From: Meloidogyne chitwoodi
Taxonomy: Eukaryota > Nematoda > Chromadorea > Rhabditida > Meloidogynidae
Length of the DNA stretch: 64,000 bases
Assembly: GCA_015183035.1 (NCBI GenBank)
Contig: JACZZP010000012.1
Span: 1,240,001-1,304,000, forward strand
Direction of reading: 5' to 3'
Part shown: piece by piece, positions 49,413-62,400 of the stretch
Position numbering within the stretch: the stretch's first letter is position 1
How the letters are laid out: each line of letters begins with the position of its first letter
Position numbers and translations under genes: made by a program
Notes under the pieces: generated by a model
What the model saw: only the letters and a program-made list of their open reading frames with translations
The model's database searches: none
What the model was told of the DNA's origin: nothing

Positions 49413-50621
49413 ATGGAGAAGAATAAAGTTTTGTTGTATTTAAAATTATTTTTAATTATTCAAATATGTAGCAACAATTATTTATTTGTTATTGCTATTT
49501 CGACACCAAAATTGTAAGAGATTTTCTTTTTAATTCAAAAATTTATTTGAAAATCTGTCAGTCGTCCACCTCGTGCTGCACCTGGAACACCTCCTGATGG
49601 TGGGGGAGTTGATATAACTGAGTCACTTATTCAAGAGACAGTAAATTCAAATAATATGCCATCATTGCCTGTAGTTCCAGTATTAAGACCTCCAACTGGT
49701 TGGGGTACTCCAGTTATTCCAGATCCTCCAGGCATTCAAACCCCAACTGGTAATTTTGTATTTTTATTATAATTATTTTAAGTCGGAAATTTATTTGATA
49801 GATCTTGCTTCTGCCATTGCCGCTAGGCCACCAGGATCAGCAATAGAAGAAACATTAAGTGTAACTGAAAGAGGAATTGTTGGACCTTTTGTTCCTAAAA
49901 TTCCACAAATCACTCTACCACCTCCTGTAATTCCACCACAGGAATCTATGTTAGAAAATGGATTGATTTCGACACAAATGGGGTTTTAAATTATTTTTTA
50001 TTAAATTAAATAATAATAATTTAATATGTCAAAATATTTGCTGGAACTTTTATATATAATGTAAGGCCGGCTAAGTTTGCTTCAGCTAGCTAATAAATGA
50101 AAGAGGGAAGCCTTCGATAGGCGGTGGGATGTGAATGGATTACAGCCCCGTTCCGAGAGTTCTCAGGTTCAATCCCACCCAAAGTTTTGCTATTTTCTGG
50201 GATGGGTTCAGCCGCTTTACTATAACTAAAATACAAATTTAAAAACATTTTTTAATTAAAAAATTGTTTCATTAAATTTAATAGCATCAGCAGGAAAAAA
50301 CATGGTTATGGTTATCAAAAATACGAGATGCCGCAACTTCCTCCTCTACCCCCACAACTTCCCCCACCTCCACCACCACCTCCTCCTCTTCCACCACCTC
50401 CAATGCCTCCTCTTCCTCCCCCACCACCACCACCACCACCACCACCTCCTCCTCCTCTTCCTCGACTTCCACCTCAACCAGAATATATACCTTATGAAAA
50501 GAAGTATTACTACAAAGGAGGAGATGGTACATCATCTCTAACACCACCATGGCTTTGGCGATCAACAGATGAGGAAATTGCTTGGAAACGGCATAAACCA
50601 AGAATTGGATATTATGGATAA
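49413..50621 (+). CDS. Proline-rich secreted protein, unknown function
   Basis: Four exons (49413-49513, 49562-49749, 49802-49982, 50285-50621) join in frame to 268 residues. A hydrophobic N-terminus (LYLKLFLIIQICSNNYLFVIA) is a probable signal peptide. The middle is rich in Pro, Gly and Thr (RPPRAAPGTPPDGGGV). The last exon has long polyproline runs broken by Leu and Met, then an ending rich in Tyr, Trp and Lys (KKYYYKGGDG, WKRHKPRIGYYG). Such composition suits an extracellular, cuticle-like structural protein; this is inference. The third intron contains a tRNA-like block. If that intron were retained, the protein would stop at 49989 after exon 3, so two isoforms are possible. Confidence 0.68.
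50112..50190 (+). repeat. tRNA-like / SINE-like block in an intron
   Basis: A GC-richer island includes GGTTCAATCC, a good match to the RNA polymerase III B box, with an A-box-like ATGTGAATGG upstream at tRNA-like spacing and flanks GGTGGGA and TCCCACC. The T-arm does not pair properly, so it is not a functional tRNA. A tRNA-derived SINE fragment or pseudogene is the likeliest reading. Confidence 0.35.
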
Positions 50622-51621
50622 AAATAAATATTAAAATATATATTTGTACATATATTATTTGTTTAAATAAATAAATTTTATAAATTTTTAATAATTCTAT
50701 CCAAATCTCATAATTTAATTTTTAGTTCAGGAAACAAAAGATAAATCTCATTTAAATATTTTTAAATAAATTACAATTAATAATTTTACATTTTTTAATT
50801 CTCTAAGCAACGACTAGTATGCCTTGTTTTGTGACACATTAAAAAGAAGAAAAACAGGAAATAATAGAAAAATGACAATCGATGAAAAAATACTAAAGCC
50901 AACAACCTTCTCCTATTCACTTGTTATTTTTCTTTAATTTTTCTGTTTTTCGTTGCGCGATTCTTTCTATTACTTTATACAGATAAGATTTGTTATTTTT
51001 TAATTATTTAATATTTATAAATTAAATAATTATTTTTTTTCAAAAATTTTATTAATTTTTAATAATTTATTTAAAAATTATATTTATTAAAATAAATTAA
51101 TTAGTAAAATATATTTAAAAAAATATTAATTATAAATAAATAAAAAATTTTATCAACTTTAGTTTTATTTTTACATTCATCATTACGTGCATACAATCCA
51201 TTAAATTTTAATAAATAAAAAAATTATTTCTTTTACATATGTATTATTTTTTTATAAACATTATTTGCAACTTTAAACATTCATTATATACAATCTCAAT
51301 AAAAAAAAAGTTTTTTTTATTTTGATAAATTATATTTAACCTTTATATTATTTAAAACAGACACATGAGCGTTTTTCTTTTAATAAAATATTTTAATATA
51401 TTATTAAAAAATATATTACTATATACAATTTTTAAGAACTTGATTTTTTTAAATTATTATTTTTAAAAAAATGTTTGTGTACTTTACCAAAATTCACCAA
51501 CAATAAAATAGCTGTCCTTTTTTATTGTGCGATTTTCTTCGAAATATATTTTATTATATTATATATGTATTTAAATAAATAAATAATTTAGAAAAAAATT
51601 ATTTTTTTAAAATAAATTTCA
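50622..51621. other. Intergenic region upstream of the claudin-like genes
   Basis: About 1 kb of strongly AT-rich sequence without recognisable exons or repeats. Confidence 0.5.
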
Positions 51622-52899
51622 ATGTCTTCTTCTGGAAAAGGAATTTTTTCTGTTAATTCATCTATTTTTCCTCTTTCTATTGTTCAATTAATTGCTCTAT
51701 TATTATCTTTAGCTGGTATTATAATTGGATTTGCAGCAATACTTACACCTAGGTAATTAATATAAATATATTATTTTTTAAATATTAGTTGGCAAATTGT
51801 TTATGCACGTGAAATTGATCAATGGGTATTTAGTGGATTATGGTTAAATTGTCAAACTAGGTACTATTAATTTTTAAAAATAATATTATTTTTTGTTTTA
51901 AAATTAAAAATTAATTACCTTATAACTATTTATTTAATTTAAATAATTATTTTTATTAAATATAAATTATTTAAAAAGGCCAAGTGGAATGCATGCATGT
52001 GTTTATAGTTTATCAGATCAATTATCTTCATTATCATCACCAACAGAAGCATTTAATAATCTTCGTTCTCCTCCATTTTATGGATGGCAAAAAACATTAT
52101 TATTTATTTTATTATTTGCTCAATTAATTGCTATTTTAAGTTTATTTTCTTTATGTCTTTCATTTCATCCACCAACTAGAAGATTTTCTGCAATTATTTT
52201 TATTTTATTTTTAGCTATTTCTGGTTAATATTTAATTTTATTTAAAATTAATATATATTTATTTTTTTAATTTTAAGTAATTCTTCATTCTGGTGTAGCA
52301 TTTGCTTTTGCTGTACTTTCACAAATGGTATTTATTAATATATAAAAATAATAATAATTATTATTTTATATTAAATAAATACTTGAAAAATATTTTTATA
52401 GGTTGAATATCGTTTTTTTCATGTTAGTGTTAGTGGTATTTATGAGGTATTTATTTTTATTTTTTAAAAATAATTAAAAAAATAAATATTTAGAAGCATC
52501 GAGGATATTCTTTTTTATTAGAATTAATTACAATAATTATTTTAATTATTACTTTATTACCAGCAATTATTCATTTAATTCAAGTAATTAAACAACAAGG
52601 CCAAAAACAACAAAAACAACAAAGAAATCGTTATAGTCCTACAAATAATAATAATATAAATATAATGGTTATAAAATTGTTAAATTAAAAAAATAATTAA
52701 TTTATTTTTTAAGAGTCAATTAAATACAATTAATGATTTTAATAATCAAAATGATCATTTACAATTTGAAAATAATCAAAAATATTATCAACAACAACAA
52801 TTTTGTGAAGATGAAGAAGAACGTTTTGCAATGAGACAATTACCTCCATTACCAACAAATAAACAACAACAAATTAATTATTATGGAAAACATTTTTAA
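51622..52899 (+). CDS. Claudin-like four-transmembrane protein 1
   Basis: Seven exons (51622-51752, 51789-51860, 51979-52223, 52278-52327, 52402-52446, 52494-52667, 52714-52899) join in frame to 300 residues. Four hydrophobic segments are visible, and the first extracellular loop carries the claudin-superfamily signature: PSWQIVY, then FSGLWLNC and a second Cys (HACVYS). The cytoplasmic tail is rich in Gln and Asn. Worm claudin-like proteins act at cell junctions or as channel modulators. The same-strand neighbour 0.9 kb downstream has the same architecture, so the pair may be an old tandem duplication; sequence similarity outside the signature is low. Confidence 0.78.
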
Positions 52900-53816
52900 A
52901 ATAAAAATTTAAAAAAATGGAAATTAATATAATTAAATGATCTCCAATTAATTTGTTGAAAAAATTTAAATTAAATGCCATTTTATTATTTTAAATTAAT
53001 AATTTTGTGCCTTTTAAAAAAACTTTTAATATTAAAATTGTTTTTCTTTTTTTTTTAATAAATAATTTATATATAAGAATTAATAAAAATAATATTATTC
53101 AAATTTATAATAATAAAATAAAACTCAAGGACACAATCGATTTTAAAAAGGCCTTGACAACCAACGGTTTACAAAGGTGAAACAACACAAAATAATAATA
53201 AAAGAAAAATTTTCTAAAAAATATAAAAATTCTTTTAAATATTTTAAAAAATAAAAATAAGCCAAATAATAATAATATTGATAAAAAATCGTTTATTTCT
53301 GAAAAATTATAACTTTAAAAAAAGTTACATATTCAAGAATTGGTTTGGTAGTAGTAAATAGTACATATATCTCTAATCTAAATTTATTATTTTTAATTAT
53401 ATTTTATATAAATATAATTATGTAATTAAAAATTTAAATTTATTTATTTATTTTATCTCATTTAATTACCTAAAAATCTGTTTTTAAAAATAAAATCGGC
53501 TGAAAATCGATAAATAGGGTCAACAGCAACTAACAAATAATAAATAATAAAAAAAGAGAATCTTCCTCTCTCAATTCTTTCTTTTTGCCATCATAAAAAC
53601 TCGTTTTTGCGCCGTCTTTATTCCCTTTAAAAATTTTCTCATATTTATTTATTTACGACTTTCCACCTTTTTAAATATATCCAACAATTTTAATTTCTTT
53701 TGTCCTAATTTTTTATTTTTTTATTTAATCAATTTATTTAAATTTTATAATAATTTTAAAGATTATTGTTTAATGCCATTTATTAAAAAAAATAATAAAA
53801 TAATAACTCTTCACAA
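52900..53816. other. Intergenic region between the two claudin-like genes
   Basis: About 0.9 kb of AT-rich spacer. No open frame or repeat recognised. Confidence 0.5.
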
Positions 53817-55051
53817 ATGATCAAAAATAATTTATTATTATTTGGAAATATATCAAAACTTCAATTAATAACAATTATTTTAAATATTTTAGCAGAATTT
53901 CTTCTTTTTATAGCAACAATAACACCTTCATGGCAAGTAGCAGAAGATACAGATATTCATAGAAATATTCAAAGTGGTTTATGGATTTATTGTCCTGGAC
54001 AATCACAATGCTGGTATATATTTAGTGATAATCTTATTAGTAAGTTATTTATTTAAATTTAAATAAATTAAAAATAAATATAATTTTAGATTATTATGAA
54101 CGTGTTGAAGTTTGTCGATTTTTATTAATTGGAGATTGCCGAAAAAAATTATTAAGAACTCCTTATTTTTTTGGTTGGCATTATGCTGTTCTTATTTTAA
54201 TGTTTATTACTTTAACACTTAGTGGTTGTGCTATTTTATTTTTAGGAATTGGAATATTTAAAGAAAATTTAATTAAAACAATGACAGTAAATTAATTATT
54301 AAATAATTATATTTAATTAATTAATTATTTTTTTAGATAATTTTGGATATTTTACTTAGTTTTGCATGTAAGAAATTAATTAAAAATTAATTTATTAATT
54401 ATTTAAAAAGTTTTATTATGTGGAATTGGTTTAGCTGTTTTTATGATAAATGGAGAAATGTTAGAATCTCGTTATCTTATTGGAGTACAAAATATATTTC
54501 CTGTTTGTTTATTTTTTAAATAATAATTTTATTATTTTTTTAGAAGTCTTATGGATATTCATTTTATTTGGCATGTTGGGCAATGCTTTTTTTACTTTTT
54601 GCATTAATGTAATTTATTTAAATAAATAATTTATTTATTTATTTATTTTAAGGAGTGCTATATTACTTACTAGTTCTGTTTTCTTTTCTCGTGAAGTAAA
54701 TTCAGGTACACCAATTCCATCTGAAGGAGAAGATTATAATAATAATAATATAGAAGTTATTCCTCCAATATTAAAATGGCAACAAGAACAACAATTTGAA
54801 TATTCTCCCCAATTATTTAATTCAGAAAATAGGAGAATAGATGATAATAATAGTTTAATATTTCAAAAGGTAAAAGATTAATTTAATTAATTTATTTATT
54901 TTTAATAAAGTCTTCTTCTCCTCTTCAACAAAATAATAACAATAATATATTTTTAAATCAATCTCAAGTAAGATTTGATGATTATAATAAACAACAAATA
55001 TTTCAAAAACATTATTATAAACAAATTAATGAAGTAACCTCAATTCCTTAA
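53817..55051 (+). CDS. Claudin-like four-transmembrane protein 2
   Basis: Seven exons (53817-54039, 54090-54286, 54337-54367, 54411-54502, 54544-54608, 54653-54869, 54911-55051) join in frame to 321 residues. There are four membrane segments; the first loop has ITPSWQVAED, QSGLWIYC and a nearby second Cys (SQCWYIF), the W-GLW-C-C pattern of claudins. Further cysteines (VEVCRFL, IGDCRKK) add disulfide potential. The tail of about 110 residues is Asn/Gln-rich and presumably cytoplasmic. It is the downstream member of a same-strand pair and converges on the AMPK-gamma-like gene. I cannot assign it to a particular worm claudin. Confidence 0.78.
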
Positions 55052-55204
55052 TTTTTTTTAATTATAAACTCATTTTTTTGTAAATTTTTATTTAAATGTA
55101 CATAATAAACAAATATTAAAATACAATTAATATTTAAATAATAAAAAATACGAAATATTTACATAAATACTCGTAAAAGAATTTTTATAAAATAATATAG
55201 GTAA

Positions 55205-55296
55205 TAAGGGCTGCAAACAAATTAAATTAAAAATAATAATTTAATAATATTTTACAAATATTTTAATTTAAATAAAATTATTTGCATGCAGCCTTA
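55205..55296. repeat. Short palindromic hairpin between convergent genes
   Basis: TAAGGGCTGCAAACAAAT on the left faces the near reverse complement ATTTGCATGCAGCCTTA on the right, with an AT-rich centre that also folds. At 92 bp it could be a tiny inverted-repeat element or a 3'-end hairpin. It sits in the spacer between the claudin-like gene 2 stop and the AMPK-gamma-like stop. Confidence 0.5.
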
Positions 55297-55433
55297 AAAA
55301 TAAGGAATGTTTTTATTTTAATTTATAAAATTAATATTTTTTTAAAAAATTACAAAAATAATAATAAACATTCTTCTCACTATTTTTTAAAACAAAAATA
55401 AGTTTAAAAGAGACAAACAATTTATTATTTAAT

Positions 55434-58400
55434 TTATTGTGGTGAATCATTATTAATAACAAAACTAAGAATGTCTGTATGAGAAATAACACCACACAAA
55501 CGATCTCCTCCTTTTTCATTATTATTTGAAGTTTTTGGTGAAGAAGAAGAAGAATTAATAAATGGTTCAGTAATAAATAATGAACTAATGAGATTGTCCT
55601 AAAAAAATAAAATAAAAATAATTTTAAAATATTTTATTAAATATTTAATTTAATAATAATTATATCTACTAATTATGCCTTAAATAATTTCTCTTACATC
55701 TGTAAGAATTCGCATAGCATCAACAATTGAACAATTTGGTGAAACAGTTCTACGCCTTGTTTGGGAGAGTAAATCCTTTTTTGAAAGAAATATTTAAAAA
55801 AATAAAAATTAAATTAAAACCTCAACAGGAGTTTCCTCCATTAATCTAAAACAACGTTCAGGAGTTTGATGAGAACCTAAATGTTCAAATAATCTATCTA
55901 AAAGACCATTTTTGTCTAAAACACCCAAAATAGTTTCATCTTTGGCAGAAAGTACAGGAAGTGAAGAAACTTGTCTTTAAAATTAAAAAAATATTTAAAA
56001 AATAAAAAGAAAAAAAACTTTTCTAAAAATAAATCAATTGCTTGAGCACAACTTTGTCCTTCTTTAATTGTAGCTATATTTTCTGGCCCTCCCCAAATTC
56101 CAACTAGACGAGAGCCTAGAGTTATTGACTTTAAGTCTGGTGATAAAGAACATCCTGAGGAGACTAATTTTAATAATTCTAGAGTTATTTGACGAGGACT
56201 AAGTACTCCAACTAATTCAAATGATTCTAAATTAAATACTGGAACACGATGAACACGATTTAAAGTAAAAACACGTGCCAAGTCCCAAGCACTATAAAAA
56301 ATATAATTATCAATTTATTTTTTAAATTTACCAAGTTTGGTCATCAACAGAAATTAAACGTCTACCATTTTGAATTTGTTCAATAAAAAATCGTAAAGTT
56401 TGTTCACCTAATCCATTTAAATTACGATGTGCTTGGCTTAATGCCAAAAGGCAGTCTGTCACTGTAAATGGTGCCCATTGACCATCAACTTGAAATAAAA
56501 GGAAAAATAATGTTTTACTTTATATTTAATTATTTATTTATTAAAAAAACCTCTAGCATTTGCAATAACAGCAAAACGGGGTGCCATATGTGAACTTAAT
56601 AATTGTACAGCTTTTTGAATCTTTTTTAAAAAAGAAAAAATATTTAAATTAAAAAAATATTATTAACTTGAAGTTCAGAATCCATCATTACAATCATTGT
56701 ATGAATAGAAGATAAATCATAACAACTTAAAGATTGGAGAAAGTTCCGATATGCTTCAGAATGGCAACTATCTAAATAAAAATAATATTTAAAATTATAA
56801 TTATAATAAAAAATACGAAATGATCCAATAACTTCAAAACGGTCAATACTCTTACGAAGAATTGCATAATTCTTTAAATTAAAATAAAATAATATTAATT
56901 TTTAAAAAAATATTAACAGCATTAAAAAGAGAACGTTCAGGAATTGAAAGTCTTCTTTGTCCACTTCTAGCTTTATCTGGACTTAAACTACAAGCTAATT
57001 TACGTTCATCTCCAGATTGTCGTTGATGTCCCATTGAAAGTTTTCTAACAGTTACAATTCGACGTTTATTACCACAAAAATCTTTTTCTTGTTTATTTTC
57101 TTCAAAATTATTATTATTATTATTATTATTATTTGTTGTTGGAAACTAAATAAATAAATAAATATATTTTATTAAATTTAATTAAAGAAAACACAAAGAT
57201 TCTCTCAATGAGAAGGCAAGAAAAAAAAGAGGAAAGAAAATTTAAAAAGTTGGAGGATTTAATTAAAACAAAAAATAAATAAAAAAAAGAATTTTAAAAA
57301 TTAAATAAATTTATATATAATACTTAAATTTAAATAAAATAATTTAAGAAAAAAAAAATTTCACCTAAACAAATAATTAATTTAATAAAAAAATTTTTTG
57401 ATTTAAATTTCAACAAAATAATAATTAAAAATTATTTTTTTAATATTTAAAAAAATTAAATTCAAAAATATATTTAATTAATATATTTTTGTAAAAATAA
57501 ATAAAGAATATTTTTTAAATAATTTAAATAAATTAATCAAAATTTTTTTTATTTTTCTCACATTTTAATTATTTTTTGAAGATGAGAAGCTGAAATTTTT
57601 TTTTTATTTTTAAGAAAAAGAGAAAAGAATAAATAAATAAATATTTAAACTTAAATATAATAATATTATTATTTAATATTAAATAGAAAAAAATTAATTA
57701 TATTTAAAAAATATAAAGGTTTTTATTAAAAATAAAAAATTTAGGGAAGAATTGGTGATTTAAATAAATAAAAATATTTAAAGAATTAATTAAAATATTT
57801 TTTTAATAAAAAAAAATAACTTTTTTTCTCAATAAATTAAAAAAATAAAATATTAATATTTTTAATAATAAAAAATTAAAGATTAAAAAATGTTTTAATT
57901 ATTTAAATACTTAAAAATATTTTTAATTGTTAATATAAATATATATATTTATTTAATTAAAGTTTTTTTTAGAAAAATAAAAGTGTAAAACAATGAATGA
58001 TTAATACAAAAAAGAAGTAGCCAAAAATATGTGAGATATAATTAAATATATTTATTTATTTAAATTCTTTTTAAAAAATTCCTTTTACTTTTTTTTTACA
58101 AATATTCTAAAAATTTGAATTGTTTTTACAAAAATAATTAATAAAATATATTTTTAATTTAATTTAATTTTTTGATAAAAAAGACAATTTAAATAAATTA
58201 ATTTAAATATTTATTTAAATATATATATAATAATATTTGTACTTTCAAAAAATATTTTTATTTTTTTAATCAAAAAGAATTTATTTATTTATTTATAAAA
58301 ACACATTTTCTCTGTCAAATAATATCTACTTTTTTAAAATATCCTAATAAAGTTTTAAATAAACTTCCGGAATGTTTATATATTTATTTAAATTCTATTT

Positions 58401-59445
58401 TTAGATATTAATAAAAGAAAATAAAAATAAATTTAAATTATTATTTTATATAATATTTTTAAAAAGATCAAATATTTATTTTCATTGAATGTTTAAAATA
58501 TTTAGAATAAAGAAAAACAGATTTTATAAAATAATAAAATTTATTATATATTTCAGACAGAAAAAATAAAATAAAATTTAAAAAACCTTTTCAAATAAAA
58601 ATACTATTTTTTAAATAATAATAATTCCCAAATAAATAAAAGAAATAGACTTGCCTTATAAGTAACAGTTGTACAACGTTCTCTAAATCCTTCATCTTCT
58701 TCTAAATAATCATCAAAATAATTATTATTATCTTCTTTATTATTATTTTTATTAATTATACTAATTTTACTTATTTTTCTAATTGGTTGTGATGCTAAAG
58801 TTAAACAATGTTGTTGTCCTGTTAATGATGATAAAGCATATTGACGCCAACTAAATATTATTTTATTTAATTTAAATAAATAAAATAATAACCTTTGACT
58901 TGTTTCTTCTAATTCAAGTGGAATATTATTATCTGGTGTTATTTCAGGATTAGGTAAAATATTTTCCAAATATTCATTACAATCTTTATTATTATTTAAT
59001 TCCAAATCAGCAAAATCTAAAAGTTCTTCTGGTTCTTTTTCAATAAAAGAATTATTATTATTTAATTTTTGATTATTTCCATAATAACAAGATATTCCTA
59101 AACCACCAGAATTTATAAAATTATGAGATGATGGTGGTGGTAATGGTTGAGGAGAAGAAAAATAATAATTATTATTATTATTTGTAAAATATGGAAGAAA
59201 AGCAGCATCTGGAGGACATGGCAAAGGCACTAAAAATTAAATTAAATTTTATTTAATTTTTATTTAAAAAAATAACCAGGTGTTTTAGGATGTTTATAAT
59301 GTTTTTGTTGATTATTATTATTATATATTTGTTCTTGTTGTTGTTGTTTAATTGTTTTATTTGTTTGTGTTGTTGAATTAATTGTTTTAATATTATTATT
59401 ATTATTTATTATATTATAATTTTGTTGTTCAGTTGATGTAATCAT
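55434..59445 (-). CDS. AMP-activated protein kinase gamma-like CBS-domain protein
   Basis: Twelve exons join in frame to 661 residues (first at 59277-59445, last at 55434-55598). An Asn/Gln/Pro-rich N-terminal extension of about 310 residues precedes four CBS repeats, roughly SELQIQKAVQLLS...FTVTDCL, LNRVHRVPVFNLES...VLSPRQI, CAQAIDLFLEKQVSSLPVL...VLDKNGLFD, and CSIVDAMRI...CGVISHTDIL. This is the AMPK-gamma layout, where the pairs bind AMP/ATP and regulate the kinase. The Asp is kept in repeats 1 and 4 but not in repeat 3 (DKNGLF), so nucleotide binding may differ. The intron after exon 3 uses a GC donor (AAG/GCAAGT) and is 1.5 kb. The N-terminal three exons could in principle be another gene, but the phases join. 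Confidence 0.78.
57146..58654 (-). other. Large intron of the AMPK-gamma-like gene
   Basis: About 1.5 kb of very AT-rich sequence with no exon that I can support, bounded by a GC donor at 58653-58654 and a TTTAG acceptor at 57146-57147 (minus strand). It may contain an internal promoter for a shorter isoform starting at the CBS part; no direct evidence. Confidence 0.5.
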
Positions 59446-62400
59446 TTTATTTTAAATTTAATAATAAATTGTAATAAATTAAAAAAATTAAAAATAAAAT
59501 ATTTAAATTGTTTGTTGTTTTTTTTAATAATATTTTTTGTCTTTTTTTATTTAATTTTAAATTAAAAACTATAAAAATAATTAATAAAATAAAGGAAAAA
59601 AAGATGTCAGAAATTTTTAAAAAATTAAAAAAAAACAGATAAAAGAATTTTGAAGCTAAAATAAAATATAAAATTTATTATTAAATAATTTAATAATAAT
59701 TTTAAAAAAGTTAAAAAATTTTTGTTAAATAATTAAGTTAATAATGTTACGAAAAAAATATTTTATAAAAAATTCTGAAATTAATGAAAATATATTTATT
59801 TTTAAATAAATATATAAATATTCCCACAAAGTTATTTTTTTAATTTTAAAATAAAAAAAAAAGATATGAATTATAAATTAATATTTCTTTCTAAAGAATT
59901 TATTATTTTATTTTATCCTCTCAAATATATTCACAAACAAATAATATATTTCTTCTACATATTCATTAAAAATTAAAAACATCACAACTATAATTTTTAG
60001 ACATTTTTTAATATTTAAAAAGGGCAAAAATATATTATTATTTTAATTAAATATTTTAAATATTTTAAATAATATTATTTGGTACAAAAAAAAAGATAAT
60101 AAAAATTAGAAAATAAATTAGAAAGATTTTTAAAAATTAATTTAAAAATTAATTTAATTTTTTAATGAAAAAAAAAGAAAAACAATAATATTTATTTTTT
60201 TAACCTTTTTTTTTTAAATATTTTTTCAGTTGTCTTTGTTATTTATTTGGAAATATAAAAAAAAAAGAGAAAAAGAATATATTATTTATAACAAACATGT
60301 GACGAGAATTTAGGGGAGACATTTTGTGGACTTAAATATATATAAAAGTACATTTTTTATTTTAAAAAGATTTTTTTTAATAAAAAAATTGCAGCGCTGA
60401 AAAGAATGAATTTTTGGTGTTTTAAACCAATCTAAAGCTCTTCTTGAGGAAATTTTAGGTAAACAGGACCTTATAATTGTTCTTAAACTGTGAAACAATA
60501 AATATATTAATAAATTAAATATTTAATAAAATATTTTAATAAAAATAAAATTATATAAGGGATATTAATATAATAAATGTGTTAGTAGTAATAATAGTAG
60601 TGTGTAGATAATCAACAACACGCGAACGGAGGGAATTTTTGAGGGTAAAAAAAAAGATAGGGGCTAGCAGCAGATGAAAATAAAATAAATTAGGTTGAGA
60701 AAAAGAAAAAAAATAAGAGAAATATTTATTTAAAAAGGTTAGAGATATATTTATTTTATAAATATATTTATTTTATGTAAACAACCAGCAGTTAAAATGA
60801 AGGACATTTGGACATTTTTTGTTATTTTTAAAAATAAAAAAAAGAAAATTCTGTTTACGTTAGCTTATTTTAATTATAAGCTTTTTTAAATAAATATAAC
60901 AATTAAAAATAAATAAATATAAATAAAGGTAAAAATTATTTAAAAAATATTGTAATGTATTTTTGTGAGATATAAATTAATAAATATTTTTAAAAATAAT
61001 TATTTCAACTTTTTTAAATAAATAAAATTAAATATTTATTTATTTGTTTTGCTATCAAAACATTTATTCTATTTATATATTACAACATTTAAATATATAA
61101 AAAATAAAACATGACTCAAAATAGAAAAATAAATATTTTGAATGTGTAGTTTGATTTAATAAATTTTTTCTTAAAAAAATAATAAATCAAAAATTATAAA
61201 ATTAAAAATATTAAATATATATTTATTTATTTATATTTTAATTAATTTTCCTAATATTTTTTTGTTTTTAAGCAAAAATAAATTAATTAATAAATAAAAT
61301 TAATTTCATTTTTGATTTTTTAATATATCTTTTTAATAAAAATATAATAAATATTTTGGTTAAATGCCAAAAAATTAAATACTAATATCCTTATAAATAT
61401 ATATTTTTTTATTTAAAGTAGAAGGTCTTCCTCCTTTATTTTTACATTTCACTGCATTATAATAGTAAACAACTCTTTTATATATTTTATATTTTTTTCT
61501 ATACACATACATAAAATATATTTTATTTTTTAAATAATTTTTAGCTTATTTAGGATATAAAAATTAAATAAAAATATTTTTGTAAATATTTAAAGTATTA
61601 AATTTAAATTAAAAAACTAAAACTAAGTTTATCTAAAAAAAGAAATATAATTAATTAAATTATATATCTCTTAATTTATTTATTTTTTTTATAAATAAAT
61701 ATTCTCTAAAAAAATAAATTATTCTTTATATTTAATTTAGTTAATAATCATCTTTATTTCCATTTAAGAAAATAATAACTTTATAAAAAATAAAACATTT
61801 TTTTATTTTCTTTTTTTCTTTCTTGAGACAAAATCACGAGGTTTTCTTTTTTTTATCTTAAAGTTAATAACGTGGAATGAATTGATATATTTTTATATTT
61901 AAATGAAAGGAACAGTGTTCGATTTTTATAAAAATAAAATTGAAAAGAAAAAAATATTTAAACAAAAAATAAATATAATCTGATAAAAAATTAAAAAGAA
62001 AAAGTGCAGTAATAAATATTTGTTTGCACAGAATTTAATAATAAGAATTTATTTAAAATAATTTAAAAAATATATAAAATTAAATATAATAATATTCTGA
62101 ACATCTCTTATGATTTTTGTTGCTTTATTATTATATTAAATAAATTAATTAAAAATAAAAGGGTAAAAGTTTTATCTGTCATAGTAACCACCATTTATTA
62201 AAAAATGAGTAAATATTATTTTAATATATAATATAAATTTTAAAAATTATTTTTTATTTAAATTAATATTTTTGGAGAATAAACAAAGGGAAAGAAAAGT
62301 AATAAATAAATTAACAAAAATTATTTGTTTCTAATAAATATTTAATTATAATAATATTTATTTATAACTTTACAAAAATAAACTTTTCACTCTCTTAGAA

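Noticed and set aside
50112..50190. Functional tRNA gene
   Set aside because: The B box is good but the T-stem and acceptor stem do not pair in a cloverleaf; kept only as a SINE-like candidate.
50287..50601. 104-codon minus-strand frame rich in Glu and Val
   Set aside because: Antisense shadow of the polyproline exon; composition is forced by the CCA/CCT repeats.
60310..60498. 62-codon minus-strand frame in the long intergenic region
   Set aside because: No domain, no splice partners, surrounded by low-complexity DNA.
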